From positions 1 to 23,015 of the forward strand of contig JANMSS010000249.1 of assembly GCA_031389585.1 (NCBI GenBank): a stretch of 23,015 nt of DNA. The letters are read 5' to 3'. The position numbers were made by a program, and so were the translations under genes. The notes under the pieces are model-generated. The model made no database searches. It was not told the DNA's origin and was given only the letters and a program-made list of their open reading frames with translations. Shown piece after piece: positions 6,209 through 12,924 of the stretch. The DNA is from CADEEN01 sp031389585. GTDB taxonomy: Bacteria > Pseudomonadota > Gammaproteobacteria > Burkholderiales > Burkholderiaceae_C. Position 1 is the first letter of the stretch, and every line of letters begins with the position of its first letter.

Positions 6209-8359
6209 GTGTCGAAAAAGAAACTGCTCATCGTGGGCCTGCTGGTGGCGTTGGTGGTGGCGTTCTTCGCCTTTGACCTAGGGCGCTTCCTGAGCCTGGA
6301 CTACATCAAGTCGCGCCAGGCCGACTTGACTGCCCTTGCGGAGGCCCAACCCTGGCTCATGGGCGGGTCGTTCTTCGCCATCTACGTGGCCGTCGCTGCG
6401 TTGTCGTTGCCGGGCGCCGCAATCATGACCCTGGCCGCCGGTGCGATCTTCGGCCTCGTGCCCGGCACCGTGATCGTGTCGTTTGCGTCAAGCATTGGCG
6501 CCACGCTGGCCTTCCTGGCCTCACGCTATGTGCTGCGCGAGGGCGTGCAGTCGCGCTTTGGCGCCAGGCTGGCCGACATCGACAAGGGGGTCGAGAAGGA
6601 AGGCGCGTTCTATCTGTTCACGCTGCGCCTGGTGCCACTGATCCCGTTCTTCGTCATCAACCTGGTAATGGGCCTGACGAAGATGAAGGCACTGACCTTC
6701 TATTGGGTCAGCCAGTTGGGAATGTTTGCCGGCACCATCGTCTATGTGAATGCCGGCACACAGTTGGCGAAACTCGACTCGCTCCAGGGCATCCTGTCGC
6801 CGGCGCTGGTCGGCTCCTTGGTTCTTCTCGGCCTGTTTCCGCTGATCGCCAAGAAGATCGTCGCTGCGGTCAAGGCGCGCCAGGTCTATGCGCGCTGGGC
6901 CCGCCTCAAGCCCAAGACCTTTGATCGCAACCTGGTGGTCATCGGTGCCGGTGCGGCGGGCCTGGTCACGGCCTACATCGCCGCAGCCGTAAAGGCCAAG
7001 GTCACGCTGGTCGAAGCCCACAAGATGGGCGGTGATTGCCTGAATTACGGCTGCGTGCCGAGCAAGGCGCTGATCAAGACGGCCACCTTGATGAAGCAGA
7101 TCCGCCATGCCTCGGATTACGGCATCGCCAAGGCCGACGCATCGATCGACTTTACCCAGGTGATGGAACGCGTGGCGGGGATCGTGCGTGCGGTCGAGCC
7201 GCATGACTCGGTCGAACGCTATCGCAGCCTGGGTGTCGACGTGGTCGAGGGGCACGCGAAGATCACGAACCCATGGGCGGTCGAGATCAAACTGGACGAC
7301 GGCCGCACGCAAACACTGACGACGAAGAACATCGTCATCGCCACCGGCGCCGCGCCGTTCGTGCCGCCGCTGCCGGGGCTGGACGACGTCGGCTACCTGA
7401 CCAGCGACACGCTGTGGGGCCTGCGCGAGTTGCCGCGGCGGCTGGTGGTGCTCGGCGGCGGGCCGATCGGCTGCGAGCTGGCGCAGAGCTTTGCGCGACT
7501 GGGCTCGCAGGTGACGCAGATCGAGATGCTGCCGCGGATCATGATCCGCGAGGACGAAGAGGTGTCGGCCTGTGCGCGAGCGGCGCTCGAAGCCGACGGC
7601 GTCAAGGTGCTCACCGGCCACAAGGCGCTGCGCTGCGAGGAAACCGCGTCGGACAGGTTCATCGTCGTCGAGTCTGGCGGGGTCGAGTTGCCGATTGCCT
7701 TTGACGTTCTGCTCTGCGCCGTGGGCCGAAGTGCGCGCCTCAAGGGCTTCGGCCTGGAAGAACTCGGCATTGCGGTTGGCCGCACTGTGCAAGTCAACGA
7801 GTTCCTAGAGACCAACTATCCGAACATCTTCGCTGCCGGCGACGTGGCCGGGCCCTACCAATTCACCCACACCGCCGCACACCAGGCCTGGTATGCCGCG
7901 GTCAACGCACTGTTCGGTAGCTTCAAGAAATTCAAGGCCGACTATTCGGTGATCCCCTGGGCCACCTTCATCGACCCCGAGGTGGCCCGCGTCGGCCTGA
8001 ACGAGCAGGAGGCCAAGGAACAGGGCGTCGCCTATGAGGTCACGAGGTACGGCATCGACGACCTCGACCGCGCCATTGCCGACTCGGCTGCGCATGGCTG
8101 GGTGAAGGTGCTCACCGTGCCCGGCAAGGACAGAATTCTCGGGGTCACGATCGTCGGCGTGCACGCCGGCGACCTGCTCGCCGAGTACGTGCTGGCGATG
8201 AAGCATGGCCTGGGCCTGAACAAGATCCTCGGAACCATTCACACCTACCCGACTCTGGCAGAGGCCAACAAATACGCCGCAGGAGAATGGAAACGCGCAC
8301 ACCAGCCGGTCAAGCTGCTCGAATGGGTGGAGAGGTTTCACGCCTGGCGACGCTCATGA
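6209..8359 (+). CDS. TVP38/TMEM64 (DedA-type) membrane domain fused to FAD disulfide reductase
   Basis: A 716-residue two-domain protein. Residues 1-220 form a TVP38/TMEM64-type membrane domain (DedA superfamily), with the re-entrant-type SLPGAAIMTLAAGAIFG segment (66-82) and FTLRLVPLIPFFVINLVMG (137-155). Residues 240-716 are a class I flavin disulfide reductase: FAD-binding GAGAAG (246-251), redox disulfide C277-x4-C282 (CLNYGCVPSK), NAD(P)-binding GGGPIGCE (416-423), FAD-binding AAGDVAG (542-548) and a dimerisation domain. The HxHPTxxE catalytic motif of dihydrolipoamide dehydrogenase reads HTYPTLAE (678-685), with tyrosine for the base histidine. The C-terminal cysteine pair of mercuric reductase is absent. 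It is therefore neither a typical lipoamide nor a typical mercuric reductase. It sits 62 bases after ynjF and 16 before the DUF3047 gene. Its substrate is unknown. Confidence 0.9.
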   Translation: MSKKKLLIVGLLVALVVAFFAFDLGRFLSLDYIKSRQADLTALAEAQPWLMGGSFFAIYVAVAALSLPGAAIMTLAAGAIFGLVPGTVIVSFASSIGATLAFLASRYVLREGVQSRFGARLADIDKGVEKEGAFYLFTLRLVPLIPFFVINLVMGLTKMKALTFYWVSQLGMFAGTIVYVNAGTQLAKLDSLQGILSPALVGSLVLLGLFPLIAKKIVAAVKARQVYARWARLKPKTFDRNLVVIGAGAAGLVTAYIAAAVKAKVTLVEAHKMGGDCLNYGCVPSKALIKTATLMKQIRHASDYGIAKADASIDFTQVMERVAGIVRAVEPHDSVERYRSLGVDVVEGHAKITNPWAVEIKLDDGRTQTLTTKNIVIATGAAPFVPPLPGLDDVGYLTSDTLWGLRELPRRLVVLGGGPIGCELAQSFARLGSQVTQIEMLPRIMIREDEEVSACARAALEADGVKVLTGHKALRCEETASDRFIVVESGGVELPIAFDVLLCAVGRSARLKGFGLEELGIAVGRTVQVNEFLETNYPNIFAAGDVAGPYQFTHTAAHQAWYAAVNALFGSFKKFKADYSVIPWATFIDPEVARVGLNEQEAKEQGVAYEVTRYGIDDLDRAIADSAAHGWVKVLTVPGKDRILGVTIVGVHAGDLLAEYVLAMKHGLGLNKILGTIHTYPTLAEANKYAAGEWKRAHQPVKLLEWVERFHAWRRS

Positions 8360-8375
8360 CCATGGAGTCCTGCGA

Positions 8376-9146
8376 TTGATCAGGCGACGGTGGGCAGCGA
8401 AAGCAATGCACTTGCCGCGGCAACTTGCCGCTATCTCCGCGGCGGCTGTCGGTGGGCTGCTCGGCCTCGCTGCCGCGGCGGCCGTTACCGATCTCGCGCC
8501 GCTGGCCGGCCCCGGGGTGCAGCCACCGGCGCCGTGGCAGTGGACCGGCCTGCCGCGCCAGCAGTTGCCGCACACGCGCTTCGATGTCGTCGAGCTCGAT
8601 GCCGATCGTGTGCTGCGGGTGCGGGCCGAACGCTCCTACGGCAATCTAGTCCACCCGCTAGCCGGCGGCAACACCGCCGCAGCACTGGGCTGGCGCTGGC
8701 GTGTCGACCGGCCGATCCGCGGCGGCGATCTCTTGCGCAAGGACGGCGATGACGTCGCGCTGCGTGTCTGCGCCATGTTCGACATGCCGCTGTCGCAGGT
8801 GCCGCTGTTCGAGCGAACGCTGTTTCGCATCGCCGCCAGCCGCAGCAGTGAGAAGCTGCCGACGGCCACGCTGTGCTATGTCTGGGATGCCACGCTGCCG
8901 CCGGGTACCTTGGTGGTCAACCCACACACCCAGCGCGTTCGCAGCATCGTCGTACGCGGAGTCGGCGCGGCGCTGGCGCAGTGGACGAGCGAGCGGCGCG
9001 ACCTCGGCGCCGACTTTCTGCGCGCATTCGGCGACGAAACGACCCGCGTCCCGGCCCTCACGGCCATCGTTGTCGCCGCGGACAGCGACAACACCGACTC
9101 GCACAGCGTGGCCTACGTCGATGCGCTGCGCCTGGGCGCGCCGTGA
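8376..9146 (+). CDS. DUF3047 domain-containing exported or anchored protein
   Basis: A protein of up to 256 residues with a hydrophobic N-terminus (signal peptide or anchor, about residues 15-38) followed by a DUF3047-like domain. Recognisable stretches are VLRVRAERSYGN, LGWRWRVDRPI, the LCYVWDATLP segment, and a C-terminal DSDNTDSHSVAYVDALRL. The fold is probably a beta-sandwich that binds a small molecule or carbohydrate, but no activity is established for the family. The TTG at 8376 has GGAG at 8364-8367 eight bases upstream; the ATG at 8406 is the alternative and would give 246 residues with a still usable signal peptide. It lies 16 bases after the fusion gene and 18 before the oxidoreductase gene, so it belongs to the same operon and probably acts in the periplasm. 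Confidence 0.8.
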   Translation: MIRRRWAAKAMHLPRQLAAISAAAVGGLLGLAAAAAVTDLAPLAGPGVQPPAPWQWTGLPRQQLPHTRFDVVELDADRVLRVRAERSYGNLVHPLAGGNTAAALGWRWRVDRPIRGGDLLRKDGDDVALRVCAMFDMPLSQVPLFERTLFRIAASRSSEKLPTATLCYVWDATLPPGTLVVNPHTQRVRSIVVRGVGAALAQWTSERRDLGADFLRAFGDETTRVPALTAIVVAADSDNTDSHSVAYVDALRLGAP

Positions 9147-9164
9147 GCGATCGGTGAGAAAACG

Positions 9165-10268
9165 ATGAAACGGCTGCTGCTGCTCGGCGCGGGCCACGCG
9201 CAACTGGCGGTGCTGGCCGCACTGGCGCGCCAGCGCGTGCCCGGTACTGAAGTGCTGCTGGTCTCGCCGGGCGAACGCCTGATGTACTCGGGCATGGTGC
9301 CCGGCCTGGTCAGCGGGCGCTATGTCGACGAAGACTGCAGCATTCCGATCGCACCGCTGGCCGCGGCCGCCGGCGTGAGCTTCCTGCGCGAGCCGGCGGT
9401 GGCGCTCGACGCCGCGGCGCAGACCGTGACCCTGGCCGACGGCCGCACCGTCGACTATGACGTGCTGAGCCTGAACACCGGGCCCTCGCAAAGTCGCGAC
9501 CTCATCCCCGGCGCGCGCGACCACGCGTTGTTCCTGCGTCCGATCAACGCCTTCGTGCAGCTGTGGCGCCGCACCCGTGCGCTGGCCGACGAGCAGGAGA
9601 TGCGCATCGTCGTGGTCGGCAGCGGCGCGGCGGGGGTCGAGATCGCACTCGCCGTGGGCCATGTGCTGGGCGAACGCCACAGCGTCTCGCTGGTCTCCGA
9701 CGGCCCCGTGCTGCCGACCTATTCCGAGGACGTTCGCCGGCACGCGCTGGCCGCGCTCAAGCGGCGCGGCGTTCAATTGCTACCGGGTCAATGTACGGCG
9801 ATCGAGCCGGGACATGTGGTCGCCGGTTCGATGCGCGTCGCCTGCGATGCGCCGATCATGGCCACCGGCACCGACGCGCCGGCATGGCTGGCCAACTCCG
9901 GGCTGGCGTTGAACGAGCGTGGCTTCGTGCGTGTCGGGGCCACGCTGCAGAGCCCGAGCCACGCCAATGTCTTTGCCGCTGGCGACGTGATGGTGCGTGA
10001 CGACGCGACGCGCCCGAGCGGCGGCGTCGATGCCGTGCGCGCCGGCCCGGTGCTGGCCGCCAACCTGCGCCGCTTCATCTCCGGTGGCCTCGTCAGCAGC
10101 GACAACCCGCAGCGCCGCGCGCTCAACCTGCTGGCCACCGGCGACGGCGCAGCCATCGCCAGCTGGGGCGAGTGGGCCTTTCAGGGCCGCCTGATGGGCT
10201 GGTGGAAGGACCGCATCGACCGCGCGTTCATCGCGCGATTTCGGCCCGGCTACGCCTCGAAGAAGTAG
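9165..10268 (+). CDS. FAD-dependent NAD(P)H oxidoreductase, SelD-N-terminal-like family
   Basis: A 367-residue flavoprotein of the type II NADH dehydrogenase-like fold. It has FAD-binding GAGHAQ (8-13), the family stretch MYSGMVPG (40-47), a second nucleotide-binding motif GSGAAG (152-157), and VFAAGDV (269-275) near the C-terminus. The MYSGMVPG segment and the terminal LNLLATGDGAAIASWG...WWKDRIDRAF pattern match the family that occurs alone or fused to the N-terminus of selenophosphate synthetase SelD (TIGR03169, from memory). No SelD domain follows here. It is the last gene of the plus-strand run, and its final 19 bases overlap the convergent marC-like gene. Electron acceptor and role are unknown. 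No CxxC redox pair is apparent, so it is not a disulfide reductase. Confidence 0.87.
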   Translation: MKRLLLLGAGHAQLAVLAALARQRVPGTEVLLVSPGERLMYSGMVPGLVSGRYVDEDCSIPIAPLAAAAGVSFLREPAVALDAAAQTVTLADGRTVDYDVLSLNTGPSQSRDLIPGARDHALFLRPINAFVQLWRRTRALADEQEMRIVVVGSGAAGVEIALAVGHVLGERHSVSLVSDGPVLPTYSEDVRRHALAALKRRGVQLLPGQCTAIEPGHVVAGSMRVACDAPIMATGTDAPAWLANSGLALNERGFVRVGATLQSPSHANVFAAGDVMVRDDATRPSGGVDAVRAGPVLAANLRRFISGGLVSSDNPQRRALNLLATGDGAAIASWGEWAFQGRLMGWWKDRIDRAFIARFRPGYASKK

Positions 10269-10849
10269 CGTTTCAAGCCGGCCAGGATCATCTCGACCGC
10301 AATCGCGGTCAGCACCAGGCCCATCAGTTTCTCGATCGCGCTGACCATCGACGACCCGATCCACTTGCGGATGCGATCAGCGCCGAGCAGGACCATCGCG
10401 CTGACGGCCATCGCCACGGTCAGCGCGCCGAACCAGGCAAACAGGTGGTCCGGCTGGCGCGAGGCCAGCAGCAGCACGGTGGCCATCGCCGACGGTCCAG
10501 CCATGAGCGGTACGGCCAGCGGAAAGATGAACGGCTCGCGGTCCTTGCCTTCGGACGCATAGACCTCGCCGCCTGAGGCGAAGATCATGCGGATCGCGAT
10601 GATCAGCAGAATCACCCCGCCGGCCACCTCGAGCGATCGCTCCGACAACCGCATCAGGGACAGAAACGCCTGACCCGTGAGCATGAATACGGCCAGCACA
10701 CCGAAGGCCAGTGCCGACTCACGCAAGGCCACGCGGGTGCGCCGCTCGGGAGCCACGTTGCGCATCACCGAAATGAAGATCGGCAGGCTGCCGAAGGGAT
10801 CGAGCACCAGGAGCAGCAGGACCAGGGCGGACAGGAAGGTGTGATCCAT
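10250..10849 (-). CDS. MarC family membrane protein (YhgN-like)
   Basis: A 199-residue inner-membrane protein of the MarC/YhgN family with about six membrane segments. The N-terminal LLVLDPFGSLPIFISVM and the central VAGGVILLIIAIRMIF are typical, as is FIFPLAVPLMAGPSAMATVLLL, in which the family repeats the pattern PLAxPLxAGP. The ATG at 10849 was chosen because the upstream extension (up to 10897) is arginine-rich and unlike the family start. Despite the name, MarC proteins are not shown to give drug resistance; amino-acid export has been proposed for some members. The 3' end overlaps the convergent oxidoreductase gene by 19 bases, so no terminator separates them. Confidence 0.9.
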   Translation of the reverse strand: MDHTFLSALVLLLLVLDPFGSLPIFISVMRNVAPERRTRVALRESALAFGVLAVFMLTGQAFLSLMRLSERSLEVAGGVILLIIAIRMIFASGGEVYASEGKDREPFIFPLAVPLMAGPSAMATVLLLASRQPDHLFAWFGALTVAMAVSAMVLLGADRIRKWIGSSMVSAIEKLMGLVLTAIAVEMILAGLKRYFFEA

Positions 10850-11017
10850 CGAAGCCGATTGTCGGCCCATGCCGCCCGCGCATCGTTGCCTGGCCAAGCC
10901 GCAAGACTGTTGCGCTCGCGCCGCATCCCGGCTGGGAAAGTTGGGGGGCGTCAGGGTTTACCTGTGTTCGTCGCTAAACTTACGGGCTTCCCAGACACAT
11001 CTAAAAGGATACCCATC
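10850..11017. other. Intergenic region between marC-like gene and porin
   Basis: A 168-base divergent gap that should hold promoters for both genes. AAGGA at 11005-11009 is a clear ribosome binding site eight bases before the porin ATG. A TAAACT at 10975-10980 could be a -10 box, but no -35 at the right distance is convincing. No strong dyad symmetry was seen. Confidence 0.4.
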
Positions 11018-11950
11018 ATGCAACGCTCACTGATCATCGCGGCCGCCCTGGCCAGCGTCGGCGCCGGCGCATTTGCGCAAAGCACGGTCACCCTCTACGG
11101 CCGCCTGAACCTCACTGTTGAGCGCCAGAAGGTCGGCAACGGCCCCAACAACTGGGTCATGCAAAACAGCTCGTCGCGTTTCGGCCTCAAGGGCAGCGAA
11201 GACCTCGGCGGCGGCATGAAGGCCGGCTTCCAGATCGAACACGGCTTCAATCCGGCCACCGGCCAGCCGTCGCAAGCGGCTTTCTGGGCGCGCCAGAGCG
11301 AAGTCAACCTGTCCTCGAACAGCTGGGGCATGGTGCGCCTGGGCAACTTCACCAGCGAGGCGTACTACGCCACGTCGGATTACATCGGCATGCACAACCA
11401 CGAGACCGGCACCTCGTCGGATGCGTTCTACGCGTACCTCGGCCGCAATACCGGCAAGGTCGCCTACCGCACGCCCTCGCTCGGCGGCGTGACGATCGAA
11501 GGCTCCGTGACCGAGGCCGGCACGAACCCCGACCGCACCTACGACCTGGCGGCCAACTACCATGCAGGCCCGCTGCACCTGGGTGCGGGCTACGAGAAGA
11601 ACGGCGCTGCCAACCAGTACGCGCTGCGCGGCCTGTACGAAATGGGCGCCTTCACCTTCGGCGGCTATGTCCAGCGCGACAAGAACGGCTACGCGGCGGG
11701 CAACCGCACCACGCTGCGCCTGTCGGGCATGTACACGATGGGCAACACCGAGTTGCACGCCAACTTCGGTAGTGCTGGCGACTACAGCGGTCTCGCTGGC
11801 AGCCAGAAGGCCAACCAGTACACCCTGGGCGTCAACCAGAATCTGAGCAAGCGCACTAAGGTCTACGGCTTCTTCACCAAGGTCGCCGACAAGGGCACGC
11901 TCTACGGCGACTTCCAGTCGCTGGCCGTCGGCGTTCGCCACAACTTCTGA
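11018..11950 (+). CDS. Outer-membrane porin, Burkholderiales type
   Basis: A 310-residue trimeric-type porin (gram-negative porin family, Porin_4). The N-terminus is a classical signal peptide, MQRSLIIAAALASVGAGAFAQ, followed by the family start STVTLYGRLNLTVE. The body alternates beta strands and loops, with features such as SSRFGLKGSEDLGGGMKAGFQIEHGF and FWARQSEVNLSS, and it ends in ...VGVRHNF with the C-terminal phenylalanine needed for outer-membrane insertion. The ATG at 11018 is chosen over an in-frame start at 10841 because of the signal peptide and the AAGGA ribosome binding site. At 310 residues it is somewhat shorter than many Burkholderiales porins (about 330-400), probably from shorter loops. 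A terminator follows. Pore selectivity cannot be read from the sequence. Confidence 0.95.
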   Translation: MQRSLIIAAALASVGAGAFAQSTVTLYGRLNLTVERQKVGNGPNNWVMQNSSSRFGLKGSEDLGGGMKAGFQIEHGFNPATGQPSQAAFWARQSEVNLSSNSWGMVRLGNFTSEAYYATSDYIGMHNHETGTSSDAFYAYLGRNTGKVAYRTPSLGGVTIEGSVTEAGTNPDRTYDLAANYHAGPLHLGAGYEKNGAANQYALRGLYEMGAFTFGGYVQRDKNGYAAGNRTTLRLSGMYTMGNTELHANFGSAGDYSGLAGSQKANQYTLGVNQNLSKRTKVYGFFTKVADKGTLYGDFQSLAVGVRHNF

Positions 11951-11955
11951 TTGCC

Positions 11956-11971
11956 GCGGCCGCGAGGCCGC
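11956..11971 (+). repeat. GC hairpin after the porin stop codon
   Basis: GCGGCC and GGCCGC form a six-base-pair stem around the tetraloop GCGA, starting five bases after the porin stop. There is no T-run, so it is not itself a normal terminator. It could protect the porin mRNA 3' end or help the next hairpin. Confidence 0.45.
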
Positions 11972-11985
11972 TGCACAGACAGCAA

Positions 11986-12010
11986 GGCCGGTCGCAAGAC
12001 CGGCCATTTT
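11986..12010 (+). terminator. Rho-independent terminator of the porin gene
   Basis: GGCCGGTC (11986-11993) pairs perfectly with GACCGGCC (11998-12005) around a GCAA tetraloop, followed by ATTTT (12006-12010). It lies 35 bases after the porin stop and just before the convergent xerD stop. The minus-strand side has no comparable T-run, so it acts mainly on the porin transcript. Confidence 0.85.
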
Positions 12011-12018
12011 CATGGCCC

Positions 12019-12924
12019 TCAGCCGCGCGGGTGATGCTGCGCGTGCAGGGCGCGCAAGCGCTCGCGCGCGACATGGGTGTAGATCGTCGTCGTCGAGATG
12101 TCGGCATGGCCGAGCAGCATCTGCACCGCGCGCAAGTCGGCGCCGTGGTTGAGCAGGTGCGTTGCGAAGGCGTGGCGCAGCGTGTGCGGCGACAGTGGCG
12201 CATCGATGCCGGCGGCGGCGGCATGGCGCCGGATCAGCTTCCAGAACATTTGCCGCGTCATCGCGCCGCCGCGTGCGGTGACGAACAGGGCATCGCTGGC
12301 CTGGCCACCGAGGATCGCCGCACGCGCCTGGCCCAGATAACGCATCAGCCAGCCATGCGCCTCTTCACCGAACGGCACCATGCGCTCCTTGGCGCCCTTG
12401 CCGGTGACGCGCAATGCGCCCTCGGCCAGGCCGACCTGGATGGTCTTGAGGCCCACCAGCTCGCTGACGCGCAGGCCGCTGGCATACATCAGCTCGAGCA
12501 TCGCGCGGTCGCGCAGGCCCCGAGGCAGGGCCGCATCGGGCGCCGCGAGCAGGGCCTCGACCTGGGCCTCTGACAGTGTTTTCGGAATCCGCAAGGCTTG
12601 CTTGGCGCTGCGCAGGCGCAGGCTGGGGTCGGCCCGCACCACCTGCTCGCGCAGCGCCCAGTGAAAGAAACGCTTGAACACGGTCAGTCGCCGGTTGGCG
12701 CTGGTGGCGCGCGAACCGGCGTGGCGATGCGCGGCGTAGGCCAGCAGATCGCTCTCGCGCGTGGCTTCGAGCGTCAGGCCCTGTTCGCGCGCCAGCCACG
12801 CTTCGTACAACGCCAGATCGCGCCGGTAAGCCGCCAGCGTATTGGCAGCCAACCCGTCCTCGATCCACAGGGTTTCGAGGAAACGCTCGACGAGCGTTGG
12901 GCCGGGCGCGGTTGCTTTGCTCAA
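12019..12924 (-). CDS. xerD: Site-specific tyrosine recombinase XerD
   Basis: A 301-residue tyrosine recombinase which, with XerC, resolves chromosome dimers at dif. All catalytic residues are visible: R152 (LRVSELVGL), K176 (GKGAKER), H247 and R250 (SPHTLRHAFATHLLNHGADLR region), H273 (LGHADI) and the nucleophile Y282 (TTTIYTHV). The N-terminal SAM-like core-binding domain covers about residues 10-95. The length and the C-terminal ending fit XerD rather than a phage integrase. There is no att-like duplication or tRNA nearby, so this is the housekeeping enzyme. Its start overlaps the stop of the Bug protein gene by four bases, an unusual partnership that makes the two probably co-translated. 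XerC is the only serious alternative. Confidence 0.92.
   Translation of the reverse strand: MSKATAPGPTLVERFLETLWIEDGLAANTLAAYRRDLALYEAWLAREQGLTLEATRESDLLAYAAHRHAGSRATSANRRLTVFKRFFHWALREQVVRADPSLRLRSAKQALRIPKTLSEAQVEALLAAPDAALPRGLRDRAMLELMYASGLRVSELVGLKTIQVGLAEGALRVTGKGAKERMVPFGEEAHGWLMRYLGQARAAILGGQASDALFVTARGGAMTRQMFWKLIRRHAAAAGIDAPLSPHTLRHAFATHLLNHGADLRAVQMLLGHADISTTTIYTHVARERLRALHAQHHPRG

Noticed and set aside
6521..7792. A 423-codon minus-strand frame opposite the TVP38-reductase fusion.
   Set aside because: It is a shadow of the reductase reading frame, with no motif and with biased composition.
6929..8359. Calling the reductase half mercuric reductase or dihydrolipoamide dehydrogenase.
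   Set aside because: The C-terminal cysteine pair of MerA is absent, and the Lpd catalytic histidine is tyrosine. No mer or pyruvate dehydrogenase genes are nearby.
12019..12924. The tyrosine recombinase as a marker of an integrated element.
   Set aside because: All residues and the length fit housekeeping XerD. No tRNA, direct repeats or phage genes are nearby.
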